Positions 48,744 through 56,399 of a stretch of 64,000 nt of DNA are shown here, piece after piece; the stretch's first letter is position 1; each line of letters opens with the position of its first letter. The stretch lies in assembly GCA_022793995.1 (NCBI GenBank), contig JAAWDY010000014.1, positions 1 to 64,000 on the forward strand, read 5' to 3'. A model generated the notes under the pieces. The model saw only the letters and a program-made list of their open reading frames with translations, did no database searches and was not told the DNA's origin. Made by a program: the position numbers and the translations under genes. This stretch comes from Coprococcus sp. (GTDB lineage: Bacteria; Bacillota; Clostridia; Lachnospirales; Lachnospiraceae).

Positions 48744-49484
48744 ATGGGAATATATGTAAATCCGGGGAATCAGTTGTTTAAAGAAGCGGCAGATCAGTGA
48801 TTTATGTGGACAAAAGCAAGTTGATTGATTATACGAACAGCGTTCTGAAAACATAAAGGAAAAATATGTGTGTCAGCCGTCCGCGACGTTTTGGGAAATC
48901 CATGGCAGCGGATATGCTTGTTGCTTATTATAGCAAGGGCTGCGATTCAAAGGAGCTTTTTTCCAGGCTCAAAGTGTGGAAGCAGGCCCAATGTATATCG
49001 GCTAAAGAGATGGAAGAAGAAGCCCGGCGGTTAGAAATATATGAGACAAATCTGAACCAGCACAATGTGATCCGGTTTGATGTGCAGAGATTTCTGTTTG
49101 ACAAAGCGCATGTAAATATTTTTATCAAAGGAATTCAGGATGCTATCAACAGCGTGTTCCGTTTGGCGAAGGAGGATGCGGAGATACAAAAGAAGTATCT
49201 CGACTTTCTGCGTGGATTTTTCAAAGGGGCTGAGTATGTGGAATTGGCTTATATGACGAGGCTGGGGAAGGCTTATGGAAGCTTTAAACCGTTCGGAAGA
49301 GCCTGTGAAGAACACATGGGAGATGGATGCAAATGCAGTGGCGGAAGGGGCTATGAAACAGAGCGAAGACAGGAAATATGTGGAATGGCTCAGGAGTTAT
49401 ACTGGCGATATCCTTCTTATAGCGATCAATTATGATAAAAAGAAAGACGTCCATGAATGCATAATTGAAAAATGTACATTGTGA
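48744..49484 (+). pseudogene. AAA-ATPase-like / PD-(D/E)XK protein, multiply broken
   Basis: From ATG 48744 (after AGAGGTGAG) the family start MGIYVNPGNQLFKEAADQ is stopped by TGA, the next piece (YVDKSKLIDYTNSVLKT) is in another frame and also stopped, and then CVSRPRRFGKSMAADMLVAYY carries the RxGKS P-loop in the 48866-49435 frame. The middle and most of the C-terminal nuclease domain are missing; the last part (about 49360-49484) switches frame to give YTGDILLIAINYDKKKDVHE. At least three lesions. Same family as the partial gene at the window start. Confidence 0.85.
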
Positions 49485-49580
49485 AATATATTGCCGATTA
49501 GGCAATTCGATTAAGGGGTCCTGAATGCGGAAGCATGAAGGGCACCTTATGAACCCCATCGCCGAATAGGCGTGGGGTTA
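49482..49580 (+). repeat. Repeat family A, locus 6: diverged double unit
   Basis: TTGCCGATTAGGCAA (hairpin 1), TTCGATTAAGGGG, CCTGAATGCGGAAGCATGAAGG (hairpin 2), then ATCGCCGAATAGGCG again. Hairpin 1 shows paired changes (TTGCC/GGCAA for ATCGCC/GGCGAT), again preserving the stem. It starts at the stop of the AAA-ATPase remnant and ends shortly before tatD. Confidence 0.8.
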
Positions 49581-49606
49581 AGGAAGCGTGAAAGGCGGAA
49601 ACTGAC

Positions 49607-50383
49607 ATGATATTTGACACACATGCCCATTATGATGATAAGCAGTTTGACAAAGACAGGGAGGAGCTTCTGGAATCCATGCCGCGGCTCGGAGTCGGAA
49701 CGATCGTCAATGTAGGAGCGTCATTTGAGGGATGCCAAAAAGCCGTGGAATTAGCGGAACGTTTTCCGCATGTATATGCGGCTGTGGGAATCCATCCGGA
49801 TGAAGTGGGAGCGCTTGATGAAGAGAAAATTGTGGAGCTTAAGAAGCTGTGCACTGCGGAGAAAGTCGTGGCGGTCGGCGAGATCGGACTGGACTATCAT
49901 TGGGACATCGAGCCGCGCGAGGTACAGAAGAAATGGTTTATCCGTCAACTTGACCTTGCTCGGGAGACAACGCTTCCGGTGCTGGTTCACAGCCGGGACG
50001 CGGCGGCAGATACCTTGGCCGTTATGCAGGAGTATGGAAGGGGGCTGGGCGGAGTCATCCACTGTTTTGGGTATTCAAAGGAGCTGGCGATAGAATATGT
50101 GAAAATGGGATTCTATATTGGGGTAGGCGGCGTGGTGACGTTTAAGAACAGCCGAAAGCTTAGGGAAGTGGTGGAGGCAGTACCTCTCACCTCCATTTTG
50201 CTGGAGACAGACTGCCCATACCTGGCGCCGGAGCCGTTTAGAGGAAAACGTAACCAATCATCCTATCTTTCTTATGTGGTGGAAAAAATTGCTGAAATTA
50301 AAGAAGTCACACCGGAAGAAGTGATTGACGTGACAGAGAAAAATGCTAAAATAATGTATAGATGCCAGGGTCATAACCCTTAA
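49607..50383 (+). CDS. TatD-family metal-dependent hydrolase (DNase)
   Basis: A 258-residue TIM-barrel hydrolase: metal ligands in DTHAHYDD (3-10), catalytic EIGLDYHW (about 92-99), LVHSRDAA (about 126), IHCFGY, and ETDCPYLAPEPFRGKRN (about 201). TatD proteins act as 3'-5' DNases; the metG-tatD-rsmA neighbourhood is common in Firmicutes, and here tatD sits 6 kb from metG with accessory genes in between. The last codons (CQGHNP) lie in the end motif of a family B repeat, so the C-terminus may have been altered by it. Confidence 0.93.
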   Translation: MIFDTHAHYDDKQFDKDREELLESMPRLGVGTIVNVGASFEGCQKAVELAERFPHVYAAVGIHPDEVGALDEEKIVELKKLCTAEKVVAVGEIGLDYHWDIEPREVQKKWFIRQLDLARETTLPVLVHSRDAAADTLAVMQEYGRGLGGVIHCFGYSKELAIEYVKMGFYIGVGGVVTFKNSRKLREVVEAVPLTSILLETDCPYLAPEPFRGKRNQSSYLSYVVEKIAEIKEVTPEEVIDVTEKNAKIMYRCQGHNP

Positions 50384-50545
50384 TACCACTGCGTGCTCGC
50401 ACGCAAGTGGTTTTAAGGATTAATGACCCGCCCCGATATGAGGATGAAAGCGGGGCGGATGCCGCGCGAAATCCGAAAATGGGGGCGGATTGTGAGAGCG
50501 CAAAGCGCGGAACAATCCGAGTGGCATCTATATGAGAGCTGCAAA
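50363..50545 (+). repeat. Repeat family B, locus 4 (full-length, plus orientation)
   Basis: Order of motifs: GATGCCAGGGTCA (50363-50375, inside the tatD 3' end), CCACTGCGTGCTCGCACGC hairpin, AGTGGTTTTAAGGATTAATG, CCGCCCCGATATGAGGATGA, CGCGAAATCCGAAAATGGGG, and GGATTGT...ACAATCC (50487-50518) enclosing GAGAGCGCAAAGCGCGGA. The copy at 52600-52770 aligns over ~155 bp in the opposite orientation. Confidence 0.88.
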
Positions 50546-50596
50546 GGAGGATGAAAGCGGGACAAAAGACCCGCAGACGGAAGCAAGGAGGACGAG

Positions 50597-51469
50597 GTGG
50601 GAGAACCGACGTTAGGAAATCCGCAGAACACAATTGCGGTCTTGAAAAAATATCAGTTTCATTTCCAGAAGAAATTCGGGCAGAATTTTTTGATCGATCC
50701 GCATGTACTGGATAAGATCATTTCCGCGGCAGGAATCACGGAAGAGGATTTTGTGCTGGAGATTGGGCCGGGGATCGGCACGATGACGCAGTACCTTGCA
50801 TGTGCGGCGCGCAAGGTCGCCGCGGTGGAGATCGACGGCGCTCTGCTCCCGATCCTGGCGGATACCCTTGCGGATTATGAAAATGTGACCGTGATCCATG
50901 AAGATATTCTGAAACTGGATATCGAGGCTTTGGTGCAAAAGGAGAACGGCGGCCGGCCCATCAAGATCGTGGCGAATCTGCCGTACTACATCACAACGCC
51001 GATCATCATGGGACTTTTAGAAGGGCATGTACCATTTGAAAATATGACGGTTATGGTACAGAAGGAAGTGGCGGAGCGGATGCAGGCAAAGCCGGGGAGT
51101 AAGAGCTATGGGGCGCTGTCCCTCGCTGTCCAGTACTATGTAGAACCGTATATTGCGGCTAACGTACCGCCGAACTGTTTTATGCCCCGTCCCGCGGTGG
51201 GATCCGCTGTCATTCGTCTTACACGGCACGAGCGGCCACCGGTCGCGGTACAGGATGAGCGGCTGATGTTCCGTATCGTCCGGGCGTCGTTCAACCAGAG
51301 AAGAAAGACGCTTGTGAACGGGATGAAAAATTCGTCTGAGATGAATCTTACGAAGGAGGCGGCGGCTGAAGCGGTGCGTCTCTTGGGAAAAGACGAGAAC
51401 GTCAGGGGGGAGACTCTGACACTGGAGGAGTTTGCACGGCTTGCGGATATTGTGCGCGGGCTGATGTAA
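50597..51469 (+). CDS. rsmA: 16S rRNA (adenine1518-N6/adenine1519-N6)-dimethyltransferase
   Basis: RsmA (KsgA) dimethylates the two adenosines in the helix 45 loop of 16S rRNA. The 290-residue protein has QNFLIDPHVLDKI at the N-terminus, SAM motif EIGPGIGTMTQYL (about 53-65), catalytic NLPYYITTPI (about 126-135), and the C-terminal RRKTLVNGMK segment. Start is GTG with AAGGAGG upstream. It follows tatD after a family B repeat. Confidence 0.96.
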   Translation: MGEPTLGNPQNTIAVLKKYQFHFQKKFGQNFLIDPHVLDKIISAAGITEEDFVLEIGPGIGTMTQYLACAARKVAAVEIDGALLPILADTLADYENVTVIHEDILKLDIEALVQKENGGRPIKIVANLPYYITTPIIMGLLEGHVPFENMTVMVQKEVAERMQAKPGSKSYGALSLAVQYYVEPYIAANVPPNCFMPRPAVGSAVIRLTRHERPPVAVQDERLMFRIVRASFNQRRKTLVNGMKNSSEMNLTKEAAAEAVRLLGKDENVRGETLTLEEFARLADIVRGLM

Positions 51470-51477
51470 TAGATCAA

Positions 51478-51505
51478 ATTCCATCTGTCTGGTTGAAGTT
51501 GCGAC
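51478..51505 (+). repeat. Repeat family C, copy 2
   Basis: ATTCCATCTGTCTGGTTGAA followed by GTTGCGAC, 9 bp after the rsmA stop. Flanking sequence (TTACGGTATCCCACCAAAATTCGC) also parallels copy 1 (TTGCGGCATTATGCCCCATAAAATG). Confidence 0.55.
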
Positions 51506-51585
51506 TTACGGTATCCCACCAAAATTCGCAAAACCTGCCATGAATGGCAACCATACAGTTGGAAAAATGTAAGGAGGAGATCGTT

Positions 51586-52266
51586 ATGCGATACCAGATT
51601 CAAGGAGAAACATTACCCGTAGTAATCTGCCAGCTTGAGGCTGGGGAACAGATGTTGACGGAAGGGGGAGCTATGGCATGGATGTCGCCGAATATGAAGA
51701 TGGAGACGACCAGCAACGGCGGAGCTGGAAAGGCGATCGGGAGGATGTTCTCCGGAGAAAAATTGTTCCAGAATATTTACACATCACAGGGCGGCGAGGG
51801 GCTTATCGCTTTTGCGTCAAGTTTTCCGGGAACCATTAAAGCATTCCAGGTGGGACCGGGTCAGGAATATATATTCCAGAAAAAGGCGTTCTTGGCCTCA
51901 GAGATGGGCGTGAATCTTGCGGTGCATTTCCACAAAAAGGTGGCTTCAGGGCTGTTCGGCGGAGAAGGGTTTATCATGCAGAAAGTGTCCGGCAACGGAA
52001 TCGTGTTTGCGGAATTTGACGGACACGTAGTGGAATATGACCTCCAGCCGGGCCAGCAGATCATCATTGATTCCGGCTATCTTGCGGCGATGTCCGCTAC
52101 CTGCCAGCTGGATATTCAGACTGTGCAGGGGCTTAAGAATAAAGTATTCGGCGGCGAAGGCTTTTTCAACACGGTCATCACCGGGCCGGGACATATCTGG
52201 CTTCAGACAATGCCGATCAGCAGTGTGGCAGGGGCAATTCGTCCATATATTCCGACTGGAAATTAA
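51586..52266 (+). CDS. AIM24/TIGR00266-family protein
   Basis: A 226-residue beta-rich protein of the AIM24 (TIGR00266) family: LEAGEQMLTEGGAMAWMSPN, GGAGKAIGRMFSGEKLFQN, GEGLIAFASSFPGTI, and FGGEGFFNTVITGPGHIWLQ. Bacterial members are cytoplasmic with no proven function. AAGGAGG lies 8 bases before the ATG at 51586; the open frame to 51544 lacks a site. Two terminators follow. Confidence 0.92.
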   Translation: MRYQIQGETLPVVICQLEAGEQMLTEGGAMAWMSPNMKMETTSNGGAGKAIGRMFSGEKLFQNIYTSQGGEGLIAFASSFPGTIKAFQVGPGQEYIFQKKAFLASEMGVNLAVHFHKKVASGLFGGEGFIMQKVSGNGIVFAEFDGHVVEYDLQPGQQIIIDSGYLAAMSATCQLDIQTVQGLKNKVFGGEGFFNTVITGPGHIWLQTMPISSVAGAIRPYIPTGN

Positions 52267-52318
52267 TCCCTTAGGCGAAAGCCAAGAGCCAAGAACTTTT
52301 ATACTTGATATTTTCGAT

Positions 52319-52352
52319 GAGGATGCACAGTTTTTTGCGCATCCTCTTTTTT
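52319..52352 (+). terminator. Intrinsic terminator after AIM24 gene
   Basis: GAGGATGC (52319-52326) pairs with GCATCCTC (52339-52346), followed by TTTTTT. Confidence 0.9.
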
Positions 52353-52441
52353 GGTGTACCAAGGAGCAGTGGAGGCGCCTAAAAAAGGGGGATGGCAGAA
52401 AGGAATGTGGGCTGAGTTCCCGCTTTGCAAACCGGATTTAG

Positions 52442-52492
52442 AGTTGCAGCCAGACTCTTACATGCAAGCATGACGAGTCTGGCTGTAACTTT
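52442..52492 (+). terminator. Second hairpin in the AIM24-citrate synthase gap
   Basis: AGTTGCAGCCAGACTC (52442-52457) pairs with GAGTCTGGCTGTAACT (52475-52490) with one mismatch. Weak T tail. The stretch between the two hairpins shows no gene. Confidence 0.6.
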
Positions 52493-52551
52493 AGCGTGGC
52501 TGCGAATAACAATAATAGTGACAATTTAATAAAAATGTCAGAATTGTGCGA

Positions 52552-52580
52552 TTGCGTTTTCCTTGTCGATTTAGTATAAT
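52552..52580 (+). promoter_or_regulatory. Candidate citrate synthase promoter
   Basis: TTGCGT (52552-52557), 17 bp, TATAAT (52575-52580). The ~220-nt leader to the ATG at 52808 contains a whole family B repeat in inverted orientation. Confidence 0.6.
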
Positions 52581-52599
52581 AGACAAATACATTGCTTCT

Positions 52600-52770
52600 G
52601 AGAGCAAAAGATAGCACACGGATTGTGGAAATGCAGAGCACGAAACAATCCTACCCTATATTCGGATATCGCGGAGCTGGCGCTCTACGGTTATCCTCAT
52701 ATCGGGGCGGGGCATTAAGCCATAAAACCACTCGGGTGCAAGCACTCTGTAGTTTATGCTTTTTGACCTT
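52600..52770 (-). repeat. Repeat family B, locus 5 (full-length, minus orientation)
   Basis: On the minus strand: GATACCAAGGTCAAAAAGC, CAGAGTGCTTGCACCCG, AGTGGTTTTATGGCTTAATG, CCGCCCCGATATGAGGATAA, CGCGATATCCGAATATAGGG, then GGATTGT...ACAATCC (52620-52651). It aligns closely with 50363-50545 reversed. It lies in the leader of the citrate synthase gene. Confidence 0.88.
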
Positions 52771-52807
52771 GGTATCATACATGATGTAAAGAAAGGGGAG
52801 ATGAAGG

Positions 52808-54184
52808 ATGGCTCAGGTAAAGGATTTGGATGAGGTGTTGTTTGATATCACACCGAAAATAAAAGAGTTGGCGGAACTTACTGAGAAGTGCAATGAGATT
52901 GATAAGGAGCTGTATACAAAGTTTGAGGTGAAACGGGGGCTGCGTGACCTGAACGGGAAGGGCGTGCTTGCCGGACTTACGAATATTTCTGATGTATGTG
53001 CGAAGAAGGTGGTGGACGGCAAAGAGATCCCGTGTCCAGGGAATCTGTATTACCGGGGATATAATATTAAGGATCTGGTAAGCGGTTTTTTGAACGCAGG
53101 GAGGTATGGATTTGAGGAGACAGCGTATTTGCTGCTTTTCGGCGATCTGCCAAGCGTGAAGCAGCTTGAGGATTTTAAAGAGACGCTTTCCGAGAGGCGG
53201 ACGCTTCCGCCCAATTTTGTGCGGGATGTGATCATGAAAGCGCCGAGCCGCGATATGATGAACAGCCTGTCGCGTTCGATCCTGAACCTGTACTCATACG
53301 ACGCTAAGGCGGACGACACCAGCATTCCGAACGTGTTACGCCAGTGTTTGAACCTTATCAGCGAGTTTCCGATGATGATGGTCTACGGCTACCATGCGTA
53401 TAAGTATCGGCGAGGTGAGGATTTGTTTATCTATTCGCCGGATGAAGATAAGTCTATGGCGGAAAATATCCTGATGATGCTCCGGGAGGACAAGAAGTAC
53501 ACAGATCTGGAGGCAACTCTTCTTGATATGGCGATGGTCCTACATATGGATCACGGCGGAGGTAACAATTCAACATTCACTACTCATGTAGTCACATCTT
53601 CTGGAACAGATACATATTCTACGATGGCGGCGGCGATGGCCTCCCTAAAAGGACCGAAGCACGGCGGCGCGAACATCAAGGTGACCCAGATGTTTTCTGA
53701 TATGAAGCAGGAAGTGAAGGATTGGGAGGACGACGATGAAGTTCGGGACTATCTGGAAGGCCTGCTGAACAAAGAGCGGTTTGATAAGAAGGGGCTGATC
53801 TATGGAATGGGACATGCGATCTACTCTGTTTCAGACCCAAGGGCGGAGATCCTGAAAGTCTTCGTGAAGCAGCTTGCCAAGGAAAAGGGATATGACAAAG
53901 AATATGCCCTGTATGAAAAGGTAGAGCATATGGCGCCAGAGATCATTGCGCAGAAGAGGAAGATGTATAAAGGCGTCAATGCGAACGTTGACTTTTACAG
54001 CGGGCTGATCTACAGTATGCTGGGGATTCCCGAGAAGCTTTACACACCGTTGTTTGCCGCGGCGCGTGTCGTGGGATGGAGCGCGCACAGGCTGGAGGAG
54101 CTGAAGAACGTGGATAAAATCATCCGTCCGGCGTATATGCCTCTCGCGCCGTACAGGGATTATGTAAAATTGGAGAACAGGTAA
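52808..54184 (+). CDS. Citrate synthase
   Basis: Condenses acetyl-CoA with oxaloacetate, in these anaerobes mainly to make 2-oxoglutarate and glutamate. The 458-residue protein carries MVLHMDHGGGNNSTFTTHV with a catalytic His, GPKHGGANIKV, GMGHAIYSVSDPRAEI with the second His and substrate Arg, and FYSGLIYSMLGIP. The N-terminal ~40 residues are an extra helical segment relative to short Gram-positive enzymes. A close 2-methylcitrate synthase role cannot be excluded by eye. AAAGGGGAGATGAAGG precedes the ATG. No aconitase or isocitrate dehydrogenase gene is adjacent. Confidence 0.94.
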   Translation: MAQVKDLDEVLFDITPKIKELAELTEKCNEIDKELYTKFEVKRGLRDLNGKGVLAGLTNISDVCAKKVVDGKEIPCPGNLYYRGYNIKDLVSGFLNAGRYGFEETAYLLLFGDLPSVKQLEDFKETLSERRTLPPNFVRDVIMKAPSRDMMNSLSRSILNLYSYDAKADDTSIPNVLRQCLNLISEFPMMMVYGYHAYKYRRGEDLFIYSPDEDKSMAENILMMLREDKKYTDLEATLLDMAMVLHMDHGGGNNSTFTTHVVTSSGTDTYSTMAAAMASLKGPKHGGANIKVTQMFSDMKQEVKDWEDDDEVRDYLEGLLNKERFDKKGLIYGMGHAIYSVSDPRAEILKVFVKQLAKEKGYDKEYALYEKVEHMAPEIIAQKRKMYKGVNANVDFYSGLIYSMLGIPEKLYTPLFAAARVVGWSAHRLEELKNVDKIIRPAYMPLAPYRDYVKLENR

Positions 54185-54238
54185 CAATATTCGGTATGTT
54201 TTCGCTGCGTCTGCATATCATCAAGTAAATGAGATAAT

Positions 54239-54805
54239 ATGGAGATGTTGTGCCAAATGGAACGAAATGAAGCATGTCTGACAAATACTTGCAGTTTTGC
54301 AGGCGTAAAACCGATCATGATGGATCTGCCTTATCCGCCGATCCAGGTGAGGAGGAAGAATCCGGCTTATGCGAACCTGCTGAGCGTAGATTACTGCGGG
54401 CCCGTGTCGGAGCTGTCCGCAATCACGCAGTACATTAACAATGAGAACCGCATTTCCCATGAAAGATGTCCTATGGCGAAGACGCTTCTGGGAATCGCGG
54501 TTGCGGAAATGATGCACCTGCAGAAGTTGGGCGAGCTGATCTGTCTGCTGGGCGGAAAGGTGGATTTTGTCGCAAGACCGTATAACGGGCGGCCTGGAAT
54601 GTGGACGCCGGAATACCTGACGATCCCAGAACATGTGGGGAAGATGCTGCAAGCAGACATAGCGGCGGAAGAAGATGCGATTAAGCAGTACCATATGCAT
54701 ATTAAGATGATTGACGACGACTGTGTTAACGCAGTGCTGAGACGGATTATTCAGGATGAGGAATATCATGTGCTGTTGCTAAAAGCATTGGCGCGTGAAT
54801 GTTAA
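54239..54805 (+). CDS. Ferritin-fold CotJC-like / manganese-catalase-like protein
   Basis: A 188-residue helical protein resembling spore coat CotJC and related di-iron/di-manganese proteins. A four-helix bundle carries EMMHLQKLGEL (ExxH) and EEYHVLLL (ExxH), with E of GPVSELSAITQYI and E of DIAAEEDAI as other ligands. The N-terminal ~45 residues include Pro-rich LPYPPIQV. The start is uncertain: ATGs at 54239, 54245 and 54257 share no strong ribosome site. It may be a spore coat or peroxide-defence protein; the first fits a spore former. A terminator follows. Confidence 0.82.
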   Translation: MEMLCQMERNEACLTNTCSFAGVKPIMMDLPYPPIQVRRKNPAYANLLSVDYCGPVSELSAITQYINNENRISHERCPMAKTLLGIAVAEMMHLQKLGELICLLGGKVDFVARPYNGRPGMWTPEYLTIPEHVGKMLQADIAAEEDAIKQYHMHIKMIDDDCVNAVLRRIIQDEEYHVLLLKALAREC

Positions 54806-54863
54806 AGCTGAATAGGAGAATAGATAACAAAAACTGAATATTAGTTATCAAGATGACAGAAAT

Positions 54864-54913
54864 ACTTGTCAAGAGTTGAGAAATGATTATCAAAACTTGA
54901 CAAGTGTTTTTTT
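54864..54913 (+). terminator. Intrinsic terminator after CotJC-like gene
   Basis: ACTTGTCAAG (54864-54873) pairs with CTTGACAAGT (54896-54905), followed by GTTTTTTT. The 22-nt loop contains a further AGTTGAGAAATGATTATCAA segment. Confidence 0.85.
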
Positions 54914-54957
54914 GTTGGATATGATAAGAATAGGAAATAATGTAGGAGGTTCTGGAT

Positions 54958-56382
54958 ATGCAGGCAGAGGAGCTTAAGAGACTTGTTCGGGATATAAAAG
55001 TGTTGAAAGCTGAAACGCAGACAGTGGAATTAAAAGCTGCTGAGTACGGGTGTCCGACCAGGCTGTTTGATACACTTTCCTCTTTTTCCAATCAGGATGA
55101 AGGCGGGATTTTAATCTTTGGAGTAGATGAAAAAGATAATTATGAAATCAAAGGGGTTTATGATGCACAGGATCTACAGAAAAAGGTGACGGAACAATGT
55201 AAACAGATGGAACCGGTAGTTCGTGCATTGTTTACGATGTGTGATTTGGACGGCAAGATTATTGTGTCGGCGGAAATCCCGGGAGCGGATATTTCTGAAC
55301 GGCCGGTTTTCTATAAAGGGGTAGGACGCATTAAGGGTTCTTATGTCCGGGTAGGTGAGGCGGATGAACTGATGAGTGAATACGAGATTTACAGTTACGA
55401 GGCGTTCCGAAAAAGAATCCGTGATGACATTCGTACTGTTGATAACATTCGGCTGCAGCTGTTTGATGAAAACCGGGTGGAAGACTATCTGTCTGCTGTA
55501 AAAGCGGAACGGAGAAACCTGGCGGAGAATGTTTCGGATGAAGAAATATTGGAATTAATGGGTATAAAAATCAATCATGTTCCGACGCTTGCAGGAATCA
55601 TGTCCTTTTCAAAATATCCCCAGGCATATTTCCCGCAGCTATGTATTACGGCGGTATCTCTTCCCGGCACGGAGCAAGGAACAGTCGGCGACGACGGCGC
55701 AAGATTCATAGATAACAAGCGTATTACAGGGGCGATTCCGGACATGCTGGAGGAAGCGGTTGAATTTGTGCGGAAAAATTCCCGTACAAAAACCATTATT
55801 GATGATAACGGCCGCAGGACTGATAAGCCGGAATATCCCGTCAAGGCTGTACGGGAGGCGATTCTAAATGCCTTGGTACATCGTGATTATAGCGTGCATA
55901 CGGAGAATGTGCCGATACGTATTGAAATGTATCGTGACCGTATGGAGATCGTAAATAGCGGCGGGTTATATGGTAAGCTTACGATTGACGCTCTTGGTAA
56001 GGTTCGCCCGGAGACGAGAAACGCCGTACTTGCAAATATATTAGAACTTTTAAAAATAACGGAGAATCGGTATTCCGGGATTCCTACTATGCGCAGTGAA
56101 TTTTTAAACGCTGGACTTCCGGCTCCGATTTTTTCTGTTCGCCATGGCGAATTTAAGGTGACAATGAAAAATGGGTATTATCCCGAAAATGTTTCGATTT
56201 CGGAGGCGATCATTGAATTCTGCAGTGTGCCGAGAACTCGTGCAGAGCTGATTGCATTTACGGGAAAATCCCGTACGTACACTATGGGGCAGCTTGTTCA
56301 GCCGTTAGTAGATCATGGTGCGTTGCGGCTTACGTTACCTGAGAAACCGAAAAGTTTAAAACAGAAATATGTAAAAGTGTAA
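54958..56382 (+). CDS. AlbA_2-type ATP-binding / DNA-binding protein (COG2865)
   Basis: A 474-residue intact protein of the group whose decayed relative lies at 425-1659. N-terminal AlbA_2 domain (about 10-130: ETQTVELKAAEYGCP, LSSFSNQDEGGILIFGVDE), an ATPase-like HATPase_c_4 region (about 295-400: VKAVREAILNALVHRDYSV, RMEIVNSGGLYG), and a C-terminal winged-helix-like end (about 415-474). Members are often annotated as putative transcriptional regulators or helicases; some are linked to Schlafen-type RNases. Role unknown. GGAGG lies 9 bases before the ATG. 17 bp separate it from the following hydrolase gene. Confidence 0.88.
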   Translation: MQAEELKRLVRDIKVLKAETQTVELKAAEYGCPTRLFDTLSSFSNQDEGGILIFGVDEKDNYEIKGVYDAQDLQKKVTEQCKQMEPVVRALFTMCDLDGKIIVSAEIPGADISERPVFYKGVGRIKGSYVRVGEADELMSEYEIYSYEAFRKRIRDDIRTVDNIRLQLFDENRVEDYLSAVKAERRNLAENVSDEEILELMGIKINHVPTLAGIMSFSKYPQAYFPQLCITAVSLPGTEQGTVGDDGARFIDNKRITGAIPDMLEEAVEFVRKNSRTKTIIDDNGRRTDKPEYPVKAVREAILNALVHRDYSVHTENVPIRIEMYRDRMEIVNSGGLYGKLTIDALGKVRPETRNAVLANILELLKITENRYSGIPTMRSEFLNAGLPAPIFSVRHGEFKVTMKNGYYPENVSISEAIIEFCSVPRTRAELIAFTGKSRTYTMGQLVQPLVDHGALRLTLPEKPKSLKQKYVKV

Positions 56383-56399
56383 GATAAGGAGGAACGGAT

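Noticed and set aside
50363..52770. Composite transposon formed by the two inverted family B copies
   Set aside because: The elements encode no transposase and the genes between them (rsmA, AIM24 family) are core genes in their usual neighbourhood.
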